From contig JAWOKN010000010.1 of the NCBI GenBank assembly GCA_033854175.1, positions 8,169 through 72,168 of the forward strand: a stretch of 64,000 bases of DNA, written 5' to 3'. Both the position numbers and the translations under genes were made by a program. Below are positions 15,076 to 24,157 of this stretch, piece after piece (position 1 is the first letter of the stretch; the number at the start of each line of letters is the position of its first letter). Below the pieces are notes generated by a model. That model was not told the DNA's origin. It ran no database searches and was given only the letters and a program-made list of their open reading frames with translations. The stretch comes from DATKPE01 sp033854175 (GTDB lineage: Bacteria; Bacteroidota; Ignavibacteria; UBA10030; SZUA-254).

Positions 15076-18000
15076 TTGAAAAATCCAACCGGTAACTCGA
15101 ACGGCCGCATCTCGTTTTCCAAAATCCCGGAAATCCTTGAATATCCGGACCTGCTGAACGTCCAGCTGGAATCGTGGGAAAGCTTTCTCCAGGCCGGCGT
15201 CACCCCCGCGAAACGCCAGAACAGGGGGCTCCAGCAGATTTTTACGATGAATTTCCCGATCACCGACGCTCGCGAGAACTATATCCTCGAGTTCGTCGAG
15301 TACTATGTCGAGAAACCGAAGTACTCGGTGATCGAATGCCAGGAACGGGGCCTGACCTATGCCGTTCCGCTCAAATGCAAACTGCGCCTTTCCACCAAGA
15401 CCGAGGACGGTAAAGGCTACACCGACACGATGGAACAGGAGGTCTACCTCGGCAACCTCCCCGTCATGACGCACCGCGGCACCTTCATCATCAACGGCGC
15501 CGAACGCGTCGTCGTCAGCCAGCTCCACCGCTCACCCGGCGTCTTCTTCGACGAATCGGTCCACCCGAACGGCATGTCGATCTACTCCGCACGCGTCATC
15601 CCGTTCCGCGGATCATGGGTGGAGTTTACCACCGATATCAGCAATGTCATGTATGTCTACATCGACAGGAAGAAGAAGTTTCCCGTCACGACTCTCCTCC
15701 GCGCCCTGGGGTATTCCTCGGACGATGAGATATTGCAGCTCTTCAACCTCGTCGAGGAGGTCGACCCGCATAAGGTGAACCTCAAGGAGTACATCGGAAG
15801 GATCATCTGCAGCGACGTCGTCGACAAGAAGACCGGCGAAATCTTCATCAACAAGGACGCCCAGTTCACCGAGGAACTCCTGAAGAAGGTCAAGAAATCC
15901 GAGATCAAGAAAATACGGTTCCTCAAGTACGAGGGCGTGGGCGAAAGTTCCGTCATCGCCAATACGATCTCCAAGGATATCGCTCGCTCGGATGAGGAAG
16001 CCCTGAACGCGATCTACCAGCAGCTCCGCTCGGGCGAGGCCCCGGACCTCGACACCGCGAAGAACCTCCTCGAACGCCTCTTCTTCAACGAGAAACGCTA
16101 CGACCTCGGCGATGTCGGCCGCTACCGGATGAACGCCAAGCTCGGCCTCGAAGTTCCGACCACGATCACCACCCTCACCAAAGAGGACATCATCGCGATC
16201 ATCAATTATCTGGTTGACCTGCAGCAGGGCCGGAAGACCGTCGACGATATCGATCACCTCGGCAACCGGCGCGTACGGACCGTCGGGGAACAGATCGGAC
16301 AGCAGTTTACCATCGGGCTTGCCCGCATGGCACGCACGATCCGCGAACGCCTGAGCCTCCGCGACCAGGAAAAGATCACACCCCAGGACATGGTGAATGC
16401 CCGCACGATCACAAGCGTCATCAACGCCTTTTTCGGCACGAATCAATTGTCCCAGTTCATGGATCAGACCAATCCGCTTGCGGAGATCACCCACAAGCGC
16501 CGCATGTCGGCACTCGGCCCCGGCGGCCTGACCCGCGAACGGGCCGGATTCGAGGTCCGCGACGTCCATTATACCCACTACGGACGCCTCTGCCCGATCG
16601 AAACACCCGAGGGTCCCAATATCGGCCTGATCTCCTCGCTCACGATCCATGCACGCGTCAATGAGTTTGGCTTTATCGAAACCCCCTACCGCAAGGTCAA
16701 GAACGGAAGGGTCAGCGACGAACTGGTCTACATGACGGCCGAAAAAGAGGATATCCATACAATCGCCCAGGCCAACGCGACGTTCGACGACAAGGGGAAA
16801 TTCACCACCGAACGGGTCAAGGCCAGAATCCAGAGCGATTATCTCATGGCGAAACCCGAGGAGGTCCAGTATATGGACATCGCTCCCAACCAGATCGCCA
16901 GCGCCGCCGCAGCCCTCATTCCGTTCCTCGAACATGATGACGCCAACCGCGCCCTCATGGGCTCGAATATGCAGCGCCAGGCGGTTCCGCTTCTCCGGCC
17001 CCAGTCGCCCATTGTCGGCACCGGCCTGGAGGAAAAAATCGCCCACGATGCCAGAACCATGATCGTCGCCGAACGCAACGGCGCCATCGAATATGTCGAC
17101 TCGAATACCATCGTCGTCAACTACGACATCGATGAAAACAGCGTCGATGCCCTGGTGAGCTTCGAGGAGAAGAAACGCGTGGAGTACCAGCTGATCAAGT
17201 TCTTCAGGACCAACCAGGATACCGCCATCAACCAGAAGGCGATCGTTGTTCCGGGCCAGCGCGTCAAGAAGGGCGAGGTCCTCGCCGACGGATGCGCAAC
17301 CGAACACGGCGAACTGGCTCTCGGCCGCAATGTCCTTGTGGCCTTCATGCCGTGGCGGGGATATAATTTTGAGGACGCCATCGTCATCAATGAACGGATG
17401 GTCGCCGAGGATACCTTCTCATCGATCCATATCGAGGAGTTTGAACTCCAGGTCAGGGATACGAAACGCGGCGAGGAGGAGCTCACACGGGAAATTCCGA
17501 ACGTGAGCGAGGACGCCGTCAAGGACCTGGACGAGAACGGCGTGATCAGGGTCGGGGCGGAGGTCACCGAGGGGGATATCCTCATCGGGAAAATCACACC
17601 GAAGGGAGAAACCGAATCGACACCCGAGGAAAAACTCCTCAAAGCCATCTTCGGCGAAAAGGCCGGCGATGTCAAGGACGCCTCGCTCAAGGCACCCCCG
17701 GGGATGAAGGGGATCGTCATCGCAACAAAACTCTTCTCCCGGAAGAAGAAGGACGCGGAGTCCAAAAAGGAGGACAAACGCATCAATGAACAGCTCGACA
17801 AGACCCATAAGAAAGCCCTGACCGATATCGAGGAAAAACTGGTGAAGAAACTCGGCGCACTCCTCGACGGGGAAAAATCCGCCGGCATCCGCACAACCTC
17901 CGGCGACGTCGTCTTCCGCGCAGGAACACAGCTGAAACCCGAATCGTTCGCGAATCTCGACACGCTCCAGAAACTCGACTACCGGTCGGATTGGGTCGAG

Positions 18001-18852
18001 GATAAAAAGAAAAATTCCCTCGTCACCCGCATCTTCGAGAACTATTTCCAGAAGCAGAACGACCTGGATGAGTACTTTAAACACGAGAAGACCAAGGTGA
18101 TGCTGGGGGATGAACTTCCCTCGGGCATCGTCCAGCTGGCCAAGGTCTATGTCGCGAAAAAACGGAAGCTCTCCGTCGGCGATAAAATGGCCGGCCGCCA
18201 CGGCAATAAGGGGGTCGTTGCGAAAATTGTCCCCCAGGAGGATATGCCGTTTATGACCGACGGTACCGCCGTCGATATCGTCCTCAATCCGCTCGGCGTA
18301 CCCTCCCGTATGAACCTCGGACAGCTGTTCGAAACCGCACTCGGCTGGGCGGGGTATAAACTCGGCACACGATATGCGACGCCGATTTTTGACGGCGCAT
18401 CATGGGAAGACGTCCAGGGGGAACTCGAGAAGGCATCGCTCGATACCAATTCGAAGGCGATCCTGTGCGACGGCAGAACAGGCGAGCCGTTTGACCAGGA
18501 AGTCACCGTCGGATATATCTATATGATGAAACTGTCCCACCTGGTCGATGATAAGATCCACGCACGGTCGATCGGCCCCTACTCGCTCATCACCCAGCAG
18601 CCCCTCGGCGGCAAAGCCCAGTTCGGCGGCCAGCGGTTCGGCGAGATGGAAGTGTGGGCCCTCGAAGCCTACGGCGCGGCCAATATCCTCCAGGAGATCC
18701 TCACCGTCAAGAGCGACGACGTCTACGGGCGCGCCAAACTCTATGAATCGATCGTGAAGGGGGATAATTTACCCGAGCCCAATGTTCCCGAATCGTTCAA
18801 CGTGCTCATACGGGAACTGATGGGCCTCGGACTTGATCTGAAGATTGAATAA
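15076..18852 (+). CDS. rpoB: RNA polymerase beta subunit
   Basis: A 1258-residue catalytic subunit forming half of the RNA polymerase active cleft. The rifampicin region begins at NQLSQFMDQ (456-464) and continues THKRRMSALGPGGLTRERAGFEV. The residues equivalent to E. coli S512, Q513, D516, H526, R529 and S531 are all wild-type, predicting rifampicin sensitivity. ETPEGPNIGL and, near the C-terminus, GDKMAGRHGNKGV and QQPLGGKAQFGGQRFGEME are intact. It is shorter than E. coli RpoB (1342), mainly lacking proteobacterial insertions. The start is TTG at 15076, set by AAGGAG (15061-15066). Confidence 0.98.
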   Translation: MKNPTGNSNGRISFSKIPEILEYPDLLNVQLESWESFLQAGVTPAKRQNRGLQQIFTMNFPITDARENYILEFVEYYVEKPKYSVIECQERGLTYAVPLKCKLRLSTKTEDGKGYTDTMEQEVYLGNLPVMTHRGTFIINGAERVVVSQLHRSPGVFFDESVHPNGMSIYSARVIPFRGSWVEFTTDISNVMYVYIDRKKKFPVTTLLRALGYSSDDEILQLFNLVEEVDPHKVNLKEYIGRIICSDVVDKKTGEIFINKDAQFTEELLKKVKKSEIKKIRFLKYEGVGESSVIANTISKDIARSDEEALNAIYQQLRSGEAPDLDTAKNLLERLFFNEKRYDLGDVGRYRMNAKLGLEVPTTITTLTKEDIIAIINYLVDLQQGRKTVDDIDHLGNRRVRTVGEQIGQQFTIGLARMARTIRERLSLRDQEKITPQDMVNARTITSVINAFFGTNQLSQFMDQTNPLAEITHKRRMSALGPGGLTRERAGFEVRDVHYTHYGRLCPIETPEGPNIGLISSLTIHARVNEFGFIETPYRKVKNGRVSDELVYMTAEKEDIHTIAQANATFDDKGKFTTERVKARIQSDYLMAKPEEVQYMDIAPNQIASAAAALIPFLEHDDANRALMGSNMQRQAVPLLRPQSPIVGTGLEEKIAHDARTMIVAERNGAIEYVDSNTIVVNYDIDENSVDALVSFEEKKRVEYQLIKFFRTNQDTAINQKAIVVPGQRVKKGEVLADGCATEHGELALGRNVLVAFMPWRGYNFEDAIVINERMVAEDTFSSIHIEEFELQVRDTKRGEEELTREIPNVSEDAVKDLDENGVIRVGAEVTEGDILIGKITPKGETESTPEEKLLKAIFGEKAGDVKDASLKAPPGMKGIVIATKLFSRKKKDAESKKEDKRINEQLDKTHKKALTDIEEKLVKKLGALLDGEKSAGIRTTSGDVVFRAGTQLKPESFANLDTLQKLDYRSDWVEDKKKNSLVTRIFENYFQKQNDLDEYFKHEKTKVMLGDELPSGIVQLAKVYVAKKRKLSVGDKMAGRHGNKGVVAKIVPQEDMPFMTDGTAVDIVLNPLGVPSRMNLGQLFETALGWAGYKLGTRYATPIFDGASWEDVQGELEKASLDTNSKAILCDGRTGEPFDQEVTVGYIYMMKLSHLVDDKIHARSIGPYSLITQQPLGGKAQFGGQRFGEMEVWALEAYGAANILQEILTVKSDDVYGRAKLYESIVKGDNLPEPNVPESFNVLIRELMGLGLDLKIE

Positions 18853-18875
18853 CCTTTAATCCGGAGAGATCACCT

Positions 18876-21800
18876 ATGACGTTCACACATGAAGCGATCA
18901 TCAAGAAAAACTTTTCCAGGATCACCATCACGCTGGCCTCCTCGGACCTGATACTTTCGAGGTCCCACGGCGAGGTGACGAAACCGGAAACGATCAACTA
19001 CCGCTCCTTCCGGCCCGAAAAAGACGGCCTCTTCTGCGAAAAGATATTCGGACCGGTCCGCGACTGGGAATGCCATTGCGGAAAGTATAAACGCATCCGC
19101 TATAAAGGCATCATCTGCGACCGTTGCGGCGTCGAGGTGACGCAGAAAAGCGTCCGCCGCGAACGGATGGGGCATATTTCCCTTGCCGTCCCCATCGTCC
19201 ATATCTGGTATTTCAAATCGACACCCTCGAAGATCGGCAACCTCCTCGGTCTTTCCAACAAGGACCTCGAGCGCATCATCTATTATGAATCGTATGTCGT
19301 CGTTCAGCCCGGAACAACGGGCCTGAAACAGATGGACCTTCTGTCGGAGGAACAGTATTACGATGTGCTCGCCTCACTCCCCGAGAAACACCACGATCTC
19401 GACGATACCGACGACCGGAAGTTCATCGCAAAGATCGGCGGCGACGCCATCAAAGCGCTCCTCAAACGGGTCGATATCGAACTTCTGGCGGGGGAACTCC
19501 GGAAGGTGTCGAAGGAAGAGTCTTCGGTCCAGAAAAAACAGGAACTCCTTAAACGGCTCCGCGTCGTCGACGCGTTCCGCGAACGCGAGAACGGCCCACT
19601 GAATAAACCCGAGTGGATGGTCCTCGACGTCATCCCGGTCATTCCGCCTGAACTGCGGCCGCTTGTTCCCCTGGAGGGGGGACGCTTTGCCACGTCGGAC
19701 CTGAATGACCTCTACCGCCGCGTCATTATCCGGAACAACCGGCTGAAGCGGCTCATTGAAATTAAAGCCCCCGAAGTCATCCTCCGGAATGAAAAACGGA
19801 TGCTTCAGGAAGCGGTCGATTCACTGTTTGACAATTCCCGCCGCGTCAATGCGGTCCGCTCCGATAATAACCGGGCCCTCAAGTCCCTCTCGGATATGCT
19901 CAAGGGGAAACAGGGGAGGTTCCGCCAGAACCTGCTCGGCAAACGTGTCGACTATTCGGGACGATCCGTCATCGTCGTCGGTCCGGAACTGAAATTGCAC
20001 GAATGCGGGCTGCCGAAGGATATGGCCGTGGAACTCTTCAAGCCGTTTATCATCCGCAAACTGATCGAACGGGGTCTGGTTAAAACCGTGAAGAGCGCGA
20101 AGAAAATGGTCGACAAAAAAGGCCCCGAGGTCTGGGAAATCCTCGAGAATATCATCGACGGACATCCGGTCCTCCTCAACCGCGCACCGACCCTCCACCG
20201 CCTCGGCATTCAGGCGTTCCAGCCCGTCCTGGTGGAAGGGAAGGCCATCCGCATCCACCCGATGGTCTGCACCGCATTCAACGCGGACTTCGACGGCGAC
20301 CAGATGGCTGTCCATGTCCCGCTTTCATTCGACGCCCAGCTTGAGGCCCGGATTCTCATGCTGTCGAGCCATAATATTCTCTCCCCCTCCAACGGCTCGC
20401 CGATCGTCCATCCGACACAGGACCAGGTCCTGGGCTCGTACTACCTGACAAAATCCAGGGCCGGCGACGTGGGCGAGGGGAAGATGTTTTCTTCCGCCGA
20501 AGAGGTCATCGTCGCCCATAATCTCGGGCGCCTCGGTCTGCATGCGAAAATCAAGGTGCGGATCGACAAGAAACTCATCGAGACCACGACAGGCCGAGTC
20601 ATCTTCAACCAGATCGTCCCGAAGGAACTCGGCTTCATCAACGAACTCCTGAACAAGAAACGCCTAACCCAGATCGTCCAGGCGGTTTTCCGCACCTGCG
20701 GCAACCTGCGCACGGCGGAATTTCTCGACCAGCTCAAGGATCTCGGATTTTCCTACGCCACCAAGGGGGGCCTGTCGGTCAGCGTCGGCGACGTCGTCAT
20801 TCCGAAGGAAAAAGAGGACATCATCGGAAAGGCCCTCAAGGATGTCGACAACGTCCAGAACCAGTATTTCCGCGGCTTCATCACGAACGGAGAACGGTAT
20901 AACAAGGTCATCGACATCTGGACCCGCACCACCAATAAGGTCGCCGAACGCCTCTTCGACGCTCTGCAGCACGCCCGTGAAGGATTCAATTCCCTCTACA
21001 TGATGGTCGATTCGGGCGCACGGGGTTCGAAGGAACAGGTGCGCCAGCTTGCCGGCATGCGCGGATTGATGGCCAAACCGCAAAAGAGCATGTCAGGCGC
21101 CACAGGCGAACTGATCGAGAACCCCATTATTGCCAATTTCCGCGAAGGATTGTCGATCCTCGAATACTTCATCTCGACACACGGCGCGCGGAAAGGTCTG
21201 GCCGATACGGCTTTGAAAACCGCCGACGCCGGATACCTGACCCGCAGACTCGTCGACGTCGCCCAGGACGCCATCATTTCTGTCGTCGACTGCGGAACGA
21301 TCCGCGGCGTGCTCACCGGCGCACTGAAGGAAGGGGAGGACGTCAAGGAACCCCTCTCCGAAAGGCTTCTGGGCCGCGTCGCAGTCCGCGACGTCGTTGA
21401 CCCCTTGACCAAGAGGGTTCTCGTGAAGGGGGGAGAGGAGATCGATGAACGCATCGCCGCTTCAATCGCGGAAACCTCGATCGAAATGGTCGAAATCCGG
21501 TCCGTGCTGACCTGTGAGGCGAAACGGGGCGTGTGCGCAAAATGCTACGGCAGGAATCTTACCACCTCCAAAATCGTGGAGGTGGGCGAACCTGTCGGTA
21601 TCCTGGCCGCCCAGTCCATCGGCGAACCCGGAACCCAGCTTACCCTCCGGACGTTCCATACCGGCGGTACCGCAAGCCTTATTGCCGCCCAGTCACAGAT
21701 CATCTCGAAATTCGACGGGGCGATGAAATACGACGGGATCAAATCCCTCAGACAGTCCGATTCCGACGGCAAACTCATCGTGATCGGCAGAAGCGGTGTC

Positions 21801-23150
21801 GTCAATATCGTCGACGCGGATAACCGCGTCCTCACCAAATACGACGTTCCCTACGGCTCGACACTCCTCATCGCCGACGGGTCGGAGGTGAAACGGGGCG
21901 AGATCATCTACGAGTGGGACCCGTACAACGCCGTGATTATTTCTGAACACCCCGGCGTGGTCCGGTACCAGGATCTGCGGGAAAATATCACCTACCGCGA
22001 GGAGCCCGATGAACAAACCGGCCATATCCAGAAGGTCGTCATCGATTCCCGCGACCGCACGCTGAGCCCGACGATCAATATTCTGAACGATAAGGATCAG
22101 AAGACCGGAAGCTATATCATACCGACCCGCGCCCATATGGTCGTCAACGACGGCGAACAGGTTCAGGCCGGGACGGTCCTTGTGAAGATCCCGAGGGATT
22201 CAGGAAAGACCCGCGATATCACCGGCGGTCTTCCCAGGGTCACGGAACTCTTTGAAGCCCGCAGCCCCGCCGATCCCGCGATCGTATCGGAAATCGACGG
22301 CATCGTGAAGTTCGGACCGCAGAAACGCGGCTCGAGGGAAATCATCGTCAGAAGCCACGACGGCATGGATGAACGCCGCTACCTGATCCCGATGGGAAAG
22401 CACGTCCTCGTGCAGGATGACGATGTCATCCGCGCGGGCGAACGCCTCTCCGACGGCGCCATTGATCCGCACGACATCCTCCGCATCAAGGGCGTCGGCG
22501 CGGTCGAGGAGTACCTCGTCAACGAGATCCAGGAGGTCTACCGCATGCAGGGTGTGAAAATCAACGATAAGCACATCGAGGTCATCGTCCGCCAGATGAT
22601 GCAGAAAGTACGCGTCATCGATCCGGGCGATACACGGTTCCTCGAGGATGATTATGTCGACATCCAGACCGTCAATGCGGAGAATGAACTCCTCCAGGAC
22701 CAGGTCGTCGTCGTCAACAAGGGGGACTCGAAGCTGAAAAGCAACCAGATCCTCGCGAAGAAAAAGGTCCGCGAGGCCAACACCGACCTCCGGAAGAAGA
22801 GCAAGAAGGTGGTCGAGTCGCGCGACGCCGATGCGGCAACGACCGAACCGGTCCTCCTCGGTATTACCCAGGCCGCCCTTTCAACCGACAGCTTCATCTC
22901 GGCAGCCTCGTTCCAGGAGACCACCAAGGTCCTCACCGATGCCGCAATCGAGGGGAAGATCGACTCCCTCCTCGGCCTCAAGGAAAATGTCATCATGGGC
23001 CACCTGATACCGGCCGGAACAGGCCTCAAGAAGTTCAGGAATATCATCGTGACACCCATTGAGGAGCCGACCGGCGTCGAACTGACGCTTCCCTCGGTGG
23101 AACCCGAAGAAAAGGTCAAAATCGGTAAAAAGGAGAAGGCTGCCCAGTAG
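18876..23150 (+). CDS. rpoC: RNA polymerase beta' subunit
   Basis: A 1424-residue catalytic subunit. The N-terminal zinc finger uses C66, C68, C81 and C84. The active-site NADFDGD loop (469-475) holds the three Mg-binding aspartates D471, D473 and D475. The second zinc site uses C806, C880, C887 and C890. The trigger-loop region and the C-terminal GTGLKKFRNI are present, so the protein looks complete and functional. GGAGAG (18861-18866) precedes the ATG by about 10 bases. The gene lies 23 bases after rpoB and is the last of this operon; no strong terminator is seen in the 54 bases before the next promoter. Confidence 0.98.
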   Translation: MTFTHEAIIKKNFSRITITLASSDLILSRSHGEVTKPETINYRSFRPEKDGLFCEKIFGPVRDWECHCGKYKRIRYKGIICDRCGVEVTQKSVRRERMGHISLAVPIVHIWYFKSTPSKIGNLLGLSNKDLERIIYYESYVVVQPGTTGLKQMDLLSEEQYYDVLASLPEKHHDLDDTDDRKFIAKIGGDAIKALLKRVDIELLAGELRKVSKEESSVQKKQELLKRLRVVDAFRERENGPLNKPEWMVLDVIPVIPPELRPLVPLEGGRFATSDLNDLYRRVIIRNNRLKRLIEIKAPEVILRNEKRMLQEAVDSLFDNSRRVNAVRSDNNRALKSLSDMLKGKQGRFRQNLLGKRVDYSGRSVIVVGPELKLHECGLPKDMAVELFKPFIIRKLIERGLVKTVKSAKKMVDKKGPEVWEILENIIDGHPVLLNRAPTLHRLGIQAFQPVLVEGKAIRIHPMVCTAFNADFDGDQMAVHVPLSFDAQLEARILMLSSHNILSPSNGSPIVHPTQDQVLGSYYLTKSRAGDVGEGKMFSSAEEVIVAHNLGRLGLHAKIKVRIDKKLIETTTGRVIFNQIVPKELGFINELLNKKRLTQIVQAVFRTCGNLRTAEFLDQLKDLGFSYATKGGLSVSVGDVVIPKEKEDIIGKALKDVDNVQNQYFRGFITNGERYNKVIDIWTRTTNKVAERLFDALQHAREGFNSLYMMVDSGARGSKEQVRQLAGMRGLMAKPQKSMSGATGELIENPIIANFREGLSILEYFISTHGARKGLADTALKTADAGYLTRRLVDVAQDAIISVVDCGTIRGVLTGALKEGEDVKEPLSERLLGRVAVRDVVDPLTKRVLVKGGEEIDERIAASIAETSIEMVEIRSVLTCEAKRGVCAKCYGRNLTTSKIVEVGEPVGILAAQSIGEPGTQLTLRTFHTGGTASLIAAQSQIISKFDGAMKYDGIKSLRQSDSDGKLIVIGRSGVVNIVDADNRVLTKYDVPYGSTLLIADGSEVKRGEIIYEWDPYNAVIISEHPGVVRYQDLRENITYREEPDEQTGHIQKVVIDSRDRTLSPTINILNDKDQKTGSYIIPTRAHMVVNDGEQVQAGTVLVKIPRDSGKTRDITGGLPRVTELFEARSPADPAIVSEIDGIVKFGPQKRGSREIIVRSHDGMDERRYLIPMGKHVLVQDDDVIRAGERLSDGAIDPHDILRIKGVGAVEEYLVNEIQEVYRMQGVKINDKHIEVIVRQMMQKVRVIDPGDTRFLEDDYVDIQTVNAENELLQDQVVVVNKGDSKLKSNQILAKKKVREANTDLRKKSKKVVESRDADAATTEPVLLGITQAALSTDSFISAASFQETTKVLTDAAIEGKIDSLLGLKENVIMGHLIPAGTGLKKFRNIIVTPIEEPTGVELTLPSVEPEEKVKIGKKEKAAQ

Positions 23151-23204
23151 ATCGCCCGGGGAGGGGGAAAATGAGGGGATATACCGTTATTTTTGAGAAT
23201 TTTG

Positions 23205-23233
23205 TTGACAAAATCATAAAAATTTCATACATT
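23205..23233 (+). promoter_or_regulatory. promoter of the str-S10-spc-alpha superoperon
   Basis: A perfect TTGACA (23205-23210) is followed after 17 bases by TACATT (23228-23233) and TATAAG, in an AT-rich 60-base stretch unlike its GC-rich surroundings. The start of transcription would fall near 23240, about 28 bases before rpsL. It is the best promoter seen in the window, fitting the length of the operon it serves. Confidence 0.7.
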
Positions 23234-23267
23234 TATAAGCTTTAACAAAATTAAGGAGTACACTCTT

Positions 23268-23639
23268 CTGCCTACAATAAATCAACTTGTAAGATTAAGT
23301 CGCTCACAAGTTACATGGAAAAGTAAGGCGCCTGCCCTGCGGCAGTCGCCTCAGAAGCGCGGTGTATGTACGAGGGTCTATACAACCACACCCAAGAAAC
23401 CGAATTCCGCGCTCAGAAAAGTCGCACGCGTGCGACTGACGAACGGCATCGAGGTCACCGCATATATTCCGGGTGAAGGACACAACCTCCAGGAGCACTC
23501 GATTGTTCTCATCCGCGGCGGCAGGGTGAAGGATCTTCCCGGTGTCCGCTACCATATCATCCGCGGTACGCTCGACACGGCCGGGGTGACGGACCGGAAA
23601 CAGGGACGGTCCAAGTACGGAGCGAAAAAACCAAAGTAG
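23268..23639 (+). CDS. rpsL: 30S ribosomal protein S12, CTG start
   Basis: A 123-residue protein of the decoding centre. The sequence runs PTINQLVRLSRS directly after a CTG codon at 23268-23270, exactly where the universal MPTINQL N-terminus of S12 begins. AAGGAG (23253-23258) is 9 bases upstream, and no in-frame ATG, GTG or TTG lies between the promoter and this point. The next in-frame start (GTG at 23430) would delete 54 residues including the decoding loop, so CTG is the supported start. K43 and K88 are present, predicting streptomycin sensitivity, and D89 is the usual methylthiolation site. rpsG follows 4 bases later. Confidence 0.9.
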   Translation: MPTINQLVRLSRSQVTWKSKAPALRQSPQKRGVCTRVYTTTPKKPNSALRKVARVRLTNGIEVTAYIPGEGHNLQEHSIVLIRGGRVKDLPGVRYHIIRGTLDTAGVTDRKQGRSKYGAKKPK

Positions 23640-23643
23640 ATGT

Positions 23644-24111
23644 ATGAGAAAAAAATCGGCATCAAAACGCATTATTGAACCAGATCCGAAGTACAACGAT
23701 GTTCTGGTCGCGAAGTTCATCAACAGCGTCCTCAAGCGCGGGAAGAAACACCTTGCGCGCCGCATTGTGTACGATGCGATCGATATCATCGAACAGAAAA
23801 CAAAGACCCCGGGCATCGACACGTTCAAAAAGGCCGTCAACAACGTGAAACCGATCCTCGAAATCCGCGCCCGCAGGGTCGGCGGTGCGACGTACCAGAT
23901 TCCGACTGAAGTCCGCCCCGATCGCAGCATCGCGCTGGCAATCAGGTGGCTCATCACCTATGCCACCGAGCGGAAGGATAAATCATTATCCCTGAAGCTC
24001 GCATCCGAATTTATCGCCGCAGCCGGAAACGAGGGTAATGCGGTGAAGAAAAAAGAAGATACCCATAAGATGGCGGAAGCAAACAAGGCGTTTGCCCACT
24101 TCAAGTGGTAA
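23644..24111 (+). CDS. rpsG: 30S ribosomal protein S7
   Basis: A 155-residue protein that organises the head of the small subunit and contacts the E-site tRNA. Family segments include DPKYNDVLVAKFINSVLKRGKKHLARRIVYDAID, NVKPILEIRARRVGGATYQIPTEVRPDR and AIRWLI. Length is normal. It starts at ATG 23644, 4 bases after the rpsL stop, so translation is probably coupled. fusA follows 46 bases later. Confidence 0.96.
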   Translation: MRKKSASKRIIEPDPKYNDVLVAKFINSVLKRGKKHLARRIVYDAIDIIEQKTKTPGIDTFKKAVNNVKPILEIRARRVGGATYQIPTEVRPDRSIALAIRWLITYATERKDKSLSLKLASEFIAAAGNEGNAVKKKEDTHKMAEANKAFAHFKW

Positions 24112-24157
24112 GGTAACCAGAGTAGTAACGAACTGCATGCATAACAACTAGACACCT

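Noticed and set aside
16441..16560. Rifampicin-resistance changes in rpoB
   Set aside because: All key residues of the resistance region match the sensitive form.
15613..17307. Long open frame of 564 codons antisense to rpoB
   Set aside because: It is the complement of a highly conserved GC-rich gene with strong third-position bias; its translation has no recognisable domains.
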